Of a DNA stretch of 64,000 bases, positions 51,620 through 60,627 are shown piece after piece. A model generated the notes under the pieces. The model saw only the letters and a list, made by a program, of their open reading frames with translations. It was not told the origin of the DNA and did not search any database. The stretch is taken from NCBI GenBank assembly GCA_045105475.1, contig JBGCDP010000063.1, positions 38,392 through 102,391 on the forward strand. The letters run 5' to 3'. Within the stretch, counting starts at the first letter, position 1; the number at the start of each line of letters is the position of its first letter. The DNA comes from WTJY01 sp045105475 (GTDB lineage Bacteria; Chloroflexota; Anaerolineae; Promineifilales; Promineifilaceae). Both the position numbers and the translations under genes were made by a program.

Positions 51620-53851
51620 ATGAGTAGCTATCTGTTTTTACGTGACCATTCACTAGAAGAATGGATACAACTTAGCCAAACAACTCATAAAGCGCAGTAC
51701 GAGCGTTTGCTAAAGCAAGCTGCCTCATATGCCGATACACCTTTGCCGCCACCCGACCACCCCCGTGATTCGATCACCTATATCGGGATGGCTTGTGCCA
51801 ATATGGCTTTGGCCAACCTATTAACCGACGATGACAGCTATTTAATTACGATGCGTAAATGGCTAAAAGTCGGCATTGGCTACCCTCACTGGGGGTTAAC
51901 CCGTATGCCAGACCACGACCTTGATGCGTCTTGGCTTCTGTTTGGGTTTAGTCTCGCGCTCAACTGGGTTGGCGACCGACTACCGGCCGATGAGCGGGCT
52001 GACTTAATCGCCAAACTTCGTTTACAGGGCGAGCGGCTGTATGAATTTTCAATTACCGACATTGGGACTTCTTGGACCCGTCATTATTGGCAAAACCATA
52101 ACTGGATTTGCAACGGTGGCTTTTTGACGGCCGCTTATGCACTTGCGGCCGATGATTATGACACCTCCTATTGGATCAAAGATGCAATCGGCAATTTTGA
52201 GCGTGTTGTAGGACTCTTCCCCGAAGATGGTTCCGATTACGAAGGGCCAGTTTACTGGCGCTACGGATTTCAGTTCCTGCTCTTTCCACTGCACATGCTG
52301 AAGCAAGAGTCCGATGTTGATCTGCATGACAGTGATTTTCTACGGAATGCGTTCAACTATCGCATCGGGGTCGCTGCGTCTAATTGGGTGAACACTGCCA
52401 ACTTTGGCGACTGTCATGACCGTGCCAGTTCGCACTCACGCATGATGCTCTATCGCATGGCAAGCGTCTATCGCAATGGACATGCCCAATGGCTGGCAGA
52501 CCATTTTGACAAAATTGGTGAATGGGAACGTGAAGGAAGTGAGGGGCTGGTTAAACCCGGTCTACTACCCGAAGCATGGGTTGATTTTGTCTGGTTCGAT
52601 CCGACGGTTGATCCTGAACCACTTGAAACGCTTCCGAAAACAATGGTGTTCCCAGACTTAGGATTGATCACAACCCGGAGCAGCTGGGAAAAAGATGCAA
52701 CCTATCTCGCATTTAAATGTGGAACGCCGAACGGCAGTCGTGGCTGGCAATTAGGACAGATGTTCAACCGCCTCCACGATTGGAAAACGATCAAAGCCAA
52801 CCATGACCACAACGACGCCAACAGCTTTATCTTGACACGCGGTGATGATTATCTGACCGTCGACCAAGGGTATAGCAAAGAGAAATGGACCCGCCATCAC
52901 AGCACTTTGCTGGTCGATGGGAAGGGGCAATATCTCGATGGGGACAAAGATCCGTATAAAGGATTGACTGAAGAATGGGGCGGCCGGTTAGAAAACTGGT
53001 TTGTCGCGGATGGTGCGGTTTATATGCGTGGTGAAGCGGCCGGAGCGTATTCGGCCGATCTCGATATCACGCAGTTTAGTCGCCAAATGTTGATGCTGGG
53101 TGCGGACACGATCGTGATGTGTGATGACATCCGGCTAGATTCAGCCCATCAGCTCGAATGGTTGCTGCAAACTGATCAGGCGGCGCAACAAGTTGCCGAT
53201 CAAACGTGGCAGATTAAGGCTGAAACTCATTCGATGCAAGTAGATGCTCTTGAGCCGCAATCAATCGTAGGCGATCTGCGGGTCGAAGAAATTAGCGCGA
53301 ACCCAACCTCTGCTAAACCTGAGTGGATTATAAGACGTGATCAACACGCGCTCGTCCTCTCACCTGATCAACCCACAACCCAAGCACGCTATTTTGTTGT
53401 TTTGTCGCTTGCAGATGCCAATATTGAACAGCTTGAGTGCCAATTTGGTTCGGCCGCGCAAGTGAACAACACGCTGGTTGCATTTACCGGTGGCCGACGT
53501 CATATGCGGATCGCTGATCGTCTAACGACCGATGCGGCGTGGTGCGCGATCTCTAACAATTTGAAGATAGCTGGCAACGTCACGAGTTTATGGCACAACG
53601 GTCATCTCGTTATGATCGCATCATCACCGGCCGATATCGCACTTACCGCCAGTGGATGCACAACATCAGCCCAACGGCCAACATGGATTAGCTGTGCCGT
53701 GGGTGAACAAACAGAATCTATTCAATCTGTCCAAATTAATGGGGCAGAAGTCACTGCTAAATACGATGCAGAGTTAGGTCTGCTTCGGTTCCAAATCCCG
53801 GCCGGTGAGTCAACGGTGATTTGGGAAGAAGAATCTAAGGAAATGTCTTAG
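51620..53851 (+). CDS. Heparinase II/III-like protein, second lyase
   Basis: About 743 residues, no signal peptide. The helical N-terminal half (LDASWLLFGFSLALNWVGDR, WQNHNWICNGGFLTAAYALA, EDGSDYEGPVYWRYGFQFLL) is followed by the heparinase II/III beta domain with KANHDHNDANSFILTRGDDY and WTRHHSTLLVDGKGQY. The HDHND motif is the family hallmark. The ATG starts 1 nt after the previous stop, so the two lyases are tightly coupled. They probably attack different linkages or chain ends of one imported polyuronide. Exact substrate (heparan, chondroitin, hyaluronan, alginate-like) is undetermined. Confidence 0.82.
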   Translation: MSSYLFLRDHSLEEWIQLSQTTHKAQYERLLKQAASYADTPLPPPDHPRDSITYIGMACANMALANLLTDDDSYLITMRKWLKVGIGYPHWGLTRMPDHDLDASWLLFGFSLALNWVGDRLPADERADLIAKLRLQGERLYEFSITDIGTSWTRHYWQNHNWICNGGFLTAAYALAADDYDTSYWIKDAIGNFERVVGLFPEDGSDYEGPVYWRYGFQFLLFPLHMLKQESDVDLHDSDFLRNAFNYRIGVAASNWVNTANFGDCHDRASSHSRMMLYRMASVYRNGHAQWLADHFDKIGEWEREGSEGLVKPGLLPEAWVDFVWFDPTVDPEPLETLPKTMVFPDLGLITTRSSWEKDATYLAFKCGTPNGSRGWQLGQMFNRLHDWKTIKANHDHNDANSFILTRGDDYLTVDQGYSKEKWTRHHSTLLVDGKGQYLDGDKDPYKGLTEEWGGRLENWFVADGAVYMRGEAAGAYSADLDITQFSRQMLMLGADTIVMCDDIRLDSAHQLEWLLQTDQAAQQVADQTWQIKAETHSMQVDALEPQSIVGDLRVEEISANPTSAKPEWIIRRDQHALVLSPDQPTTQARYFVVLSLADANIEQLECQFGSAAQVNNTLVAFTGGRRHMRIADRLTTDAAWCAISNNLKIAGNVTSLWHNGHLVMIASSPADIALTASGCTTSAQRPTWISCAVGEQTESIQSVQINGAEVTAKYDAELGLLRFQIPAGESTVIWEEESKEMS

Positions 53852-53862
53852 GAGACAGCTGA

Positions 53863-54825
53863 ATGAAAGATGAAACTTACGGAGAACAAAATCAACTTTT
53901 AAAAGTTCTTAAAACTTTGAAAGACGATTATCGTCTTTACCTATTATTGTTGCCGCTCATCATTTGGTATGCGCTTTGGTTTTACAAGCCTCTCGCCGGT
54001 TTGCTGATCGCATTTAAAAACTTCCAGCCCAATCTTGGAGCGATGGGGAGTGACTTTGTCGGGTTTGCCAACTTTGCTTCATTAATCAGCGGGAATTTTG
54101 CGGCTCAATTTTGGCGGGCCTTTCGGAACACTTTTGTCATTAGTCTGTATGGCTTTATTTTTGGCTTCCCAATTCCAATTATTTTGGCAATATTTTTCAG
54201 CGAGATCATTAACAGCACCGTACGCGGCATCACACAAACATTATCGTACCTACCTCATTTTTTGTCAGAAGTGACGATTACCGGCCTGGTGTTGACGATG
54301 CTGCGCAACAGCGAAACGAACACCGGCATATTGTCGGGGCTTTTGATTAATCTCGGTGTCATTGAGGAAACGGCCAAGATTGCGCAGAATGCCGATTATT
54401 TTCGGCCGATGTTCATCATTACAGGCATCTGGAAGGAGGCTGGCTACAGTTCCATTGTCTTCTTCGCTGCGATTATGGCGATCTCCCCTGTCTTATATGA
54501 AGCGATCAAGGTGGATGGCGGTAATAAGCTGCAAGAAATTCGCTATGTCACATTTCCCGGTATGGCGCCAACGCTAATCATCATGATTGTGTTGCGCATC
54601 GGCAGAATGCTCTCGGTCGGATTTGAACGCGTCATTCTGCTCTATAACGCCAACACTTACGAGACGGCTGATACGCTCGCAACCTTTGTCCTCCGCATCG
54701 GTCTCGAAGGGGGGAACCAAGCGCTTGGCGCGGCCGCCGGCATGTTTGACTCGATTATTGGCTTTGGCTTGGTCGTTGGCGCAAATTTCATCAGTCGCCA
54801 GATCTCGGATGAATCACTTTGGTAG
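53863..54825 (+). CDS. ABC transporter permease, LplB type
   Basis: A 320-residue permease with six membrane segments and the EAA-type cytoplasmic loop (YEAIKVDGGNKLQEIRYVTF). It belongs to the CUT1 permeases related to LplB, the group that includes Sphingomonas alginate importers AlgM1/AlgM2. AGGAG lies upstream. It pairs with the next permease and the large solute-binding protein. Confidence 0.9.
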   Translation: MKDETYGEQNQLLKVLKTLKDDYRLYLLLLPLIIWYALWFYKPLAGLLIAFKNFQPNLGAMGSDFVGFANFASLISGNFAAQFWRAFRNTFVISLYGFIFGFPIPIILAIFFSEIINSTVRGITQTLSYLPHFLSEVTITGLVLTMLRNSETNTGILSGLLINLGVIEETAKIAQNADYFRPMFIITGIWKEAGYSSIVFFAAIMAISPVLYEAIKVDGGNKLQEIRYVTFPGMAPTLIIMIVLRIGRMLSVGFERVILLYNANTYETADTLATFVLRIGLEGGNQALGAAAGMFDSIIGFGLVVGANFISRQISDESLW

Positions 54826-54835
54826 GAGGTATATG

Positions 54836-55702
54836 ATGCAACTTGGATTAAGCAAATCGGAACGTGTATTTAGAATTTTCGCTCTCGTGTTGGTTGGCGG
54901 CTTTAGCTTGTTGGCGTTTTTCCCCGTGGTTTACGCCTTTTCCGCCTCCATTAGTGGCAAGATCGCCTATGAAACGGGACAGGTTCTTCTTACCCCCGTT
55001 AACCCTACGTTTGAAGTCTACGAGCTGGTTTATCTCGATAAAGGTTTATGGATTTCCTTTATCAACACACTTTTCTACACTATTTTCGGCACCGCCTGGA
55101 GCTTGTTTATAACCATCACCGGCGCGTACGCTCTTGGTAAACGTCGTCTCCTTTTCCGCCGCACGTTCAACTTCTTAGTCGTGTTCACGATGTGGTTTAG
55201 CGCAGGCATGGTGCCACTATTCTTAAACTATACAGGGCTGGGTGTTGACAACCGCTGGGGCATCATTGTTGCCTTTGGCGTGCAGGCGTTCAACATCATT
55301 TTGATGCGGAGCTTTTTCGCTGCAATTCCGCATGAGATCGAAGAAGCGGCAAAAATTGATGGGGCAAATGAATTCCAGATGGTGCTGAGCATTTATATGC
55401 CGATGTCAAAAGCGGCGATTGCTACCATCGCCTTATTCTACGCAACGAGCCGTTGGAATGGCTATTTTTGGGCGCGGATGCTGCTCCAAAACCCGACAGA
55501 ATTGCCGCTTCAAGTTTACATGCGAATTTTGATTGAGAACTATCGTTGGATGTTTGATGACTTGCCGCCTGACTTGGCATATTCGGCCGATTCTTACATC
55601 TTCGCCGTTCTTATCGTTTCAATTATCCCTGTGCTCATTGTCTACCCTTACATTTCACGTCACTTTGCTAAAGGGGTTAATTTGGGCGGAGTAAAAGGGT
55701 AA
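54836..55702 (+). CDS. ABC transporter permease, LplC/YtcP type
   Basis: About 288 residues with six membrane helices and the EAA loop EEAAKIDGANEFQMVLSIYM. Second CUT1 permease of the importer. AGGAGG (54824-54829), overlapping the stop of the previous gene, sits 6 nt before this ATG; an adjacent ATG is 3 nt upstream. A long upstream extension of the frame, inside the first permease gene, is not coding. The protein ends a few bases before a hairpin. Confidence 0.92.
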   Translation: MQLGLSKSERVFRIFALVLVGGFSLLAFFPVVYAFSASISGKIAYETGQVLLTPVNPTFEVYELVYLDKGLWISFINTLFYTIFGTAWSLFITITGAYALGKRRLLFRRTFNFLVVFTMWFSAGMVPLFLNYTGLGVDNRWGIIVAFGVQAFNIILMRSFFAAIPHEIEEAAKIDGANEFQMVLSIYMPMSKAAIATIALFYATSRWNGYFWARMLLQNPTELPLQVYMRILIENYRWMFDDLPPDLAYSADSYIFAVLIVSIIPVLIVYPYISRHFAKGVNLGGVKG

Positions 55703-55879
55703 TCGGCTCAACTTTGTTGATTGAGCTTAGCCGAACCAAAGTTCGGCCAGTAACCAGTAGGTCGATAGTCAGTGGCTCAGCGAAGCGGCACGAACCAACG
55801 ACCTAATTAATTTGTAAATCAAACGCACTTGCGTTTTGTATCGTGATAGAAAATTTTATCAATTTTAAGGAGAATAGAA
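55703..55879. other. Structured leader between permease and solute-binding protein genes
   Basis: A hairpin (TCGGCTCAA with TTGAGC and AGCCGA, 55703-55734) starts directly at the permease stop codon. A second inverted repeat, TAGGTCG/CGACCTA (55758-55764 and 55799-55805), follows. AAGGAG before the solute-binding protein ATG is strong. The hairpins may stabilise or separate the solute-binding protein message. Confidence 0.45.
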
Positions 55880-58015
55880 ATGAAGAAACTTTCTAAACAT
55901 CTGCTGTTAGCAAGCCTGTTAATGGTTACAGTGCTAGTTGCTACAGCATGTAGTACGGCAGTTACCGTTCCAGAAACGGTAGAAGAGTCTGTAGAGGCTG
56001 TGGTTGAAGAAGTACAAGAAGTCGTTGAAGAAGCTGAAGAGATGGCCGAAGAGGTTGTTGAAGAGGCTGAAGAAGTGATGGAAGAGGCAGAGGAAGCTGT
56101 CGAAGAAATGGCCGAAGAGGTTGTTGAAGAAGCTGAAGAAGTAATGGAAGAGGAAGTGATGGAAGAAGCTGTAATGGCTGAATCCCTCGACATCAACTTC
56201 GCATTAGGCAATAACCAGCGCACCCTGACATACAATCAACCAACACCACTCGAACAGCCAGATGGTACGGTAGTTGCACAAGGCCAGCTCAAACCAACGT
56301 GGCAATACATTCAGTCACAATTAGGTGTGGCTATCAATGATGTGACCATTCAGGACCAAAGTTCGGGTGAAATGATTGATGTTTCGGCCGCAACCAATTT
56401 CGACGGTGCCGACATCTTTGGTGGTAGCGGTATTGCTGATGACCTAATGGCATATGGCGCACAAGGCTACTTCGTTCGCTTGAATGATCGTCTTGATCAA
56501 ATGCCAAACTTCGCAGCTTATCTAAACGAAAATCCCAACATTGCTAAAGCGATCACCGCTTATGATGGTGGTATTTATCACGTTGCATATGCAGCGGAGA
56601 TTGGTAACTACGCTCGCGTTTTCAACGCACGTACAGAGTGGATTCAAGGTTTGCTTGACTCAGACGACATGCTCGAAGCGGAAACGCATTCGCTCACCAC
56701 AGCTTATTCAGGCTACTGGGATCGTAACGACAGCAACGTTGTAGACATGCAGAATGAAGCTGCTGGCGGTGGTGAATTAACATCTGATGTAGCCCGAGCT
56801 GCCCTGCTTGAGTACATTGCTGCAACCTATCCAGATCTTGCAAATCCGTCTGAGCTTTATGTTGGCGTTAACGCTCAATACGACATCGACGAATTGGTTG
56901 CTCTATGGCGCGTTGTTGAATTGTCACCTAACACCGTCACCAAGATTACGACTGGTGAAGTTGTTCCAGATGCTCAGGTAGAAGCATTCTTTACACGTCG
57001 CTCGCGCGACCGCTTCGACGCATTGCGTCTTATCCCATACTGGGGTGGCCAACGTGTATTCGGATCGGACGCAACCGGCGCTCGTTTCTATCTTGATGCA
57101 GATGGTGAATTGCAATTCTCTTTCAATGATCCAGGCTTCCTCGAAGCAGTTGGCTACATGCAACAGCTTTCACAGGAAGGACTCATCCACACAGATTTTG
57201 CTGACACCAGCAACAGCGACAATTTCCGCAGCGTTTTGTATGGAGCTGATGGTGAAGAAGGACACAACCAGTTCGGTTTCATGACCATTGACTGGATCGC
57301 ATCAACAACCGCTTCTAACGAAACGGTCGAGAGTGTTTTGCCTCCGCTAACCAAACTTGGCTCTGATGATTGGATCCACTTCGTGGAAAACACCCGCGTT
57401 ATCAAGCCAGACGGTTGGTCAATTTCAACCGCTGCTTCAGAAGAAGAAATCAACTCAGCACTCGCTTTGTTCGACTACTTCTATTCTGAAGAAGGTGTCA
57501 TCGTCCAAAATTATGGACCTCCATTTGTTTTGGAAGAAGGTGCTGTTTACCTTGGCGGCGACGGTGTCGAGTATCCACAATTTAACCAATGGGCGCTTGA
57601 TAATTCTGACGAGTTCAAAAGCGGTAATATGTCGAGTTTCATGCGTGACTATTTAGGATCACTCATCCCACTTGGCTACCAGAAGCAAATCGGATTTGAG
57701 ATGCAAACCACGGTTAACAATGGTCCAGCAGCTTGGGAAATGTACTTCGACAAGGGTGTTGTTACCCCGTCTTACGAGTCATCAGACCCACTGTTCCGTT
57801 TAGTTCCACCTGTCTTCTCACTAACTGAGCAGGACAGCGCAAAACTAAGCCAGTTGGCAGTCGGTGAAGAACAGGCTGAGCAAATCTTCCTGTTCATCGT
57901 AGGTGCTGATACCGCCGTTGAAAGCACAGAGGCGCTTGGCGCTCTCTATGCAGATGCTGGTATCGAAGACTACATCGAAGTTTATCGTACAGCGTACGAG
58001 CGTTCGCAGCAGTAG
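55880..58015 (+). CDS. Large lipoprotein solute-binding protein on an acidic coiled-coil stalk
   Basis: A 711-residue lipoprotein: signal and lipobox LVATAC (C24), then about 65 residues composed almost only of Glu, Val, Ala and Met (31-97). That stretch carries a 66-bp direct repeat in the DNA and should form a long negatively charged helix. The rest (about 100-711) is a type 1 solute-binding domain (HVAYAAEIGNYARVFNARTE, LFDYFYSEEGVIVQNYGPPF), larger than common sugar-binding proteins. It lies with the LplB/LplC permeases. A big binding domain and a stalk suit capture of an oligo- or polysaccharide through a thick wall (inference). Confidence 0.88.
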   Translation: MKKLSKHLLLASLLMVTVLVATACSTAVTVPETVEESVEAVVEEVQEVVEEAEEMAEEVVEEAEEVMEEAEEAVEEMAEEVVEEAEEVMEEEVMEEAVMAESLDINFALGNNQRTLTYNQPTPLEQPDGTVVAQGQLKPTWQYIQSQLGVAINDVTIQDQSSGEMIDVSAATNFDGADIFGGSGIADDLMAYGAQGYFVRLNDRLDQMPNFAAYLNENPNIAKAITAYDGGIYHVAYAAEIGNYARVFNARTEWIQGLLDSDDMLEAETHSLTTAYSGYWDRNDSNVVDMQNEAAGGGELTSDVARAALLEYIAATYPDLANPSELYVGVNAQYDIDELVALWRVVELSPNTVTKITTGEVVPDAQVEAFFTRRSRDRFDALRLIPYWGGQRVFGSDATGARFYLDADGELQFSFNDPGFLEAVGYMQQLSQEGLIHTDFADTSNSDNFRSVLYGADGEEGHNQFGFMTIDWIASTTASNETVESVLPPLTKLGSDDWIHFVENTRVIKPDGWSISTAASEEEINSALALFDYFYSEEGVIVQNYGPPFVLEEGAVYLGGDGVEYPQFNQWALDNSDEFKSGNMSSFMRDYLGSLIPLGYQKQIGFEMQTTVNNGPAAWEMYFDKGVVTPSYESSDPLFRLVPPVFSLTEQDSAKLSQLAVGEEQAEQIFLFIVGADTAVESTEALGALYADAGIEDYIEVYRTAYERSQQ
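56042..56155 (+). repeat. 66-bp tandem repeat in the stalk-coding region
   Basis: A block beginning ATGGCCGAAGAGGTTGTTGA at 56042 recurs at 56108 with few changes. It encodes the Glu/Val-rich stalk of the solute-binding protein and implies stalk length could change by slippage or recombination. Confidence 0.75.
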
Positions 58016-58026
58016 TTTAATTATTG

Positions 58027-58055
58027 TCAGAAGGGTGGGCTTGCCTCCCTTCTGA
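58027..58055 (+). terminator. Hairpin just after the solute-binding protein gene
   Basis: TCAGAAGGG and CCCTTCTGA flank an 11-nt loop about 11 nt after the stop codon, followed by TAAAA. It lacks a T-run, so it is better seen as an mRNA-stabilising or attenuating hairpin than a full terminator. Confidence 0.5.
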
Positions 58056-58060
58056 TAAAA

Positions 58061-58118
58061 GAGGCGAGAGACTAGGTGTTTGGAAACAAAATCTTTTCAA
58101 GCACCAATCTCTCGCCTC
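58061..58118 (+). ncRNA. Long two-stage hairpin, candidate structured leader RNA
   Basis: GAGGCGAGAGA pairs perfectly with TCTCTCGCCTC (11 bp). Inside it GGTGTTTG pairs with CAAGCACC (8 bp, one G-U), with a 15-nt loop. It stands between the solute-binding protein gene and the GTG start of the next membrane protein, about 33 nt before that start. Likely an element setting relative expression within the operon. Confidence 0.55.
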
Positions 58119-58151
58119 ATCCATCCTCACCTTATCCAACGGAGATCAATT

Positions 58152-58676
58152 GTGTTTAGTAACCTCATACGCATACAAGCAACCCTCGTCTACGCGATTA
58201 TTGCATTTGTAGTCTCCCTTTTTGTTGTGTATCTCGGATTTATGACGCGATACTTTGTTCTGTTTTTCGATGGGACATTTGAAATGTTCGAGTACTATAA
58301 GCAACTACAGGTCTTTAATAAGGAAGCGTTTAACATCGTCCTCCTATTTATCGTCATGGCAGGCCTGCTGTATTTGTTTGGACTTTCCAACTATCGGCCG
58401 GGGTTAGCGAGTCTGGCTGCTACCATTGGAACAACCGTATTTGTCATGCTGCGTTCACTTGCATTATTAAATGTCCTCCCCATATACAAGCGTAGCTATC
58501 TCGCTCTAGACTTCACACAGCTAGAAGATTATGTACCAACGACATTCGTATTTGATGCAGCGATTTTGTTACATTATTTATTGATCGGCTCATTCGTATT
58601 ACTAACCATTGTCTCAATTGCATCATTTATTCAGCGGCTACGAGAAGGTCATCCACTTATCAGGAGATTGCAATGA
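58152..58676 (+). CDS. Small four-helix membrane protein A (unknown)
   Basis: About 174 residues with four hydrophobic segments (LVYAIIAFVVSLFVVYLGF, FNIVLLFIVMAGLLYLFG, LASLAATIGTTVFVMLRSLA, LHYLLIGSFVLLTIVSIA). No family recognised. GTG is taken as the start because GGAGAT sits 7 nt upstream; the longer frame begins at a TTG inside the hairpin. It overlaps the next gene by 4 bp. Located between the solute-binding protein and the ATPase, it is likely an accessory of the importer (inference). Confidence 0.65.
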   Translation: MFSNLIRIQATLVYAIIAFVVSLFVVYLGFMTRYFVLFFDGTFEMFEYYKQLQVFNKEAFNIVLLFIVMAGLLYLFGLSNYRPGLASLAATIGTTVFVMLRSLALLNVLPIYKRSYLALDFTQLEDYVPTTFVFDAAILLHYLLIGSFVLLTIVSIASFIQRLREGHPLIRRLQ

Positions 58677-59101
58677 ACACAGGTGAGAAGCGACTCTATG
58701 TGGAAAACACCCTCAGTCAACAGTTAATCTTATTTTGGCTATTGGGCAATACGATATTCACCCTTTTGGTTGTCAATAACATGGCGGTGACGGTGCGCTT
58801 AGGCTTTTTTGTCATGCTCAATATTGCGCTATCGCTCTTTGCCTTCTTGGTTGCAGTAAGGCAGAAAACCTATCAAATCCAGTGGGCCTATTTTGGAATC
58901 GGACTAGGGATATTTCAACTCGCACGTCTCTTCTGGATTCCTGAAGAAATCATCAATCCGATCCAGCTTTACATACAAATCTTGTTGGTTGCAACAAGTG
59001 TAGCGGCACTTATTGGCTCCGTTGTTTGTATCCAACGTTCACGAGAGCGGCAGCAATATATTGATGACCATAAAATTGATTTGGCTATCATGCAAAAGTA
59101 G
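58673..59101 (+). CDS. Small four-helix membrane protein B (unknown)
   Basis: A 142-residue protein with four helices (ILFWLLGNTIFTLLVVNNMA, LGFFVMLNIALSLFAFLVAV, WAYFGIGLGIFQLARLFWI, IQILLVATSVAALIGSVVCI) and a charged tail. The ATG overlaps the previous stop (ATGA), so the two are translationally coupled. I do not recognise the family. Size and topology match the other three small membrane proteins of this operon. Confidence 0.65.
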   Translation: MNTGEKRLYVENTLSQQLILFWLLGNTIFTLLVVNNMAVTVRLGFFVMLNIALSLFAFLVAVRQKTYQIQWAYFGIGLGIFQLARLFWIPEEIINPIQLYIQILLVATSVAALIGSVVCIQRSRERQQYIDDHKIDLAIMQK

Positions 59102-59110
59102 GGCAATCCC

Positions 59111-60208
59111 ATGCACGAATTAGTTCTCAAAAATATTGACAAAATTTATCCTGGCGGAGTTCAAGCTGTTTTCGACTTCAATATAGAGGTTGAGCATGGT
59201 GATTTTATTGTGCTGGTGGGGCCATCGGGCTGCGGTAAAAGCACTGTCTTGCGAATGATTGCAGGGTTAGAGGAAATTTCGGCCGGTGATATGTATCTTC
59301 AGGGGGAACGCATTAATAATGTTGCGCCATCTGACCGCGAAATTTCAATGGTGTTCCAAAATTACGCTCTCTATGGTCACATGTCGGTTTACCAAAATAT
59401 GGGATTCAGCCGGACGATTCAACATGAGGCGCTCGACACACTACATGAAAAGGTGATGGAGGCTGCATCTGTGGTTCAGCTCAAAGGTGAGCTCAATCGT
59501 TATCCAAAAAACCTTTCGGGTGGGCAGCGGCAACGGGTTGCTCTCGGCCGATCAATTGTAAGCTCCGCCAAAGTCATTTTGATGGATGAGCCGTTGAGCA
59601 ATCTCGATGCGAAGCTACGCGTTGAAGCACGCCGGGCGCTCACCCAGCTACATAAACAGTTAGACAACACTTTTGTGTACGTGACGCATGACCAAACGGA
59701 AGCGATGACTATGGCATCCCGGATTGTGGTGATGCATGCAGGTCGTGTGCAGCAAATCGGCACACCGTTTGAAGTCTATCACTGGCCAGAGAATATGTTT
59801 GTTGGAGGCTTCATCGGTAGTCCAGCGATGAACTTCGTTACAGGCGAAATTAAAAATCAGCGATTTATTGCCGATGGCCTAGATTTGGCAATTCCACAAA
59901 AGCAGCTAGAAGCCATCTCTTTATTTACTGATAACAAGATTGTTCTAGGTATTCGGCCGGAACATTTCACAACTCATCCTGGTAACGGGAATGAGCAGGT
60001 GCAGGCAGAGGTGATTTCAACCGAATATTTGGGTAATCACGCGCTGCTTTATTTGCAAATGGGAAAGACAGACTGTGTTGCCAATTTGCGTTTGGACAGG
60101 AAGGGAATGGATGCAGATACATCCGAACTCTATATTGACATGGAAAGCGCCCACTTCTTCGATCCAAAGACTGAAAAACGCATTCGATCACAGGAGAACG
60201 CACGATGA
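59111..60208 (+). CDS. ABC transporter ATP-binding protein (MsmX/UgpC-like)
   Basis: A 365-residue ATPase with Walker A GPSGCGKST near 39, Q-loop, signature LSGGQRQRVALGRSIV near 134, Walker B VILMDEPLSNLDAKLR, switch His in THDQTEA, and a C-terminal TOBE-type domain from about 240. It is of the CUT1 type that energises LplB/LplC-like permeases. It sits between two pairs of small membrane proteins rather than beside the permeases, which is unusual. Confidence 0.92.
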   Translation: MHELVLKNIDKIYPGGVQAVFDFNIEVEHGDFIVLVGPSGCGKSTVLRMIAGLEEISAGDMYLQGERINNVAPSDREISMVFQNYALYGHMSVYQNMGFSRTIQHEALDTLHEKVMEAASVVQLKGELNRYPKNLSGGQRQRVALGRSIVSSAKVILMDEPLSNLDAKLRVEARRALTQLHKQLDNTFVYVTHDQTEAMTMASRIVVMHAGRVQQIGTPFEVYHWPENMFVGGFIGSPAMNFVTGEIKNQRFIADGLDLAIPQKQLEAISLFTDNKIVLGIRPEHFTTHPGNGNEQVQAEVISTEYLGNHALLYLQMGKTDCVANLRLDRKGMDADTSELYIDMESAHFFDPKTEKRIRSQENAR

Positions 60209-60627
60209 CCAAACGAGAGATTTTTCTGCGAATTCTGACCTCCATCTTGTTTATTGTTGGGGTAGGCCAACTGGCGATCTCCCAAATTCATATCGCGGCA
60301 ACGACTAAAATTTTTGCCAATCAAATCGGGCTCTTTCTCTTTATTTTCATGATCTTTGGGCTAACCACCGGCTTCAACGCTGTTTTGATTGAAAAGCCTC
60401 GTAGCGTTCTTTTGCTTATTGTGTCTAGTGTTATTTGTTCCTGGGGTGGATTCGTCTACTTGCGCTTATTACAAGCAGATGTCCTTGCACAAGAAAAGCT
60501 AACCATGGCAGACGTCAACGACAGCTTTCAGTTGGTTGCGGCCTCTATCGTTATCTATCTCGTCGGCTCCATCGTCGTCTCATTCCTCAGTTGGCCTGAT
60601 GTCAAGGCTGCATCACAGAATGTCTGA
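60205..60627 (+). CDS. Small four-helix membrane protein C (unknown)
   Basis: A 140-residue protein with four helices (ILTSILFIVGVGQLAISQI, IGLFLFIFMIFGLTTGFNAV, SVLLLIVSSVICSWGGFVYL, LVAASIVIYLVGSIVVSFLS). It overlaps the ATPase gene by 4 bp and the next gene by 8 bp, so it is coupled to both. Family not recognised. Confidence 0.65.
   Translation: MTKREIFLRILTSILFIVGVGQLAISQIHIAATTKIFANQIGLFLFIFMIFGLTTGFNAVLIEKPRSVLLLIVSSVICSWGGFVYLRLLQADVLAQEKLTMADVNDSFQLVAASIVIYLVGSIVVSFLSWPDVKAASQNV

Noticed and set aside
54587..54835. Upstream extension of the second permease frame
   Set aside because: It lies within the first permease gene and lacks membrane-protein character; AGGAGG sets the start at 54836.
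55819..56235. Ser/Thr-rich antisense frame opposite the stalk region
   Set aside because: It is the complement of the Glu-rich repeat, not an independent gene.
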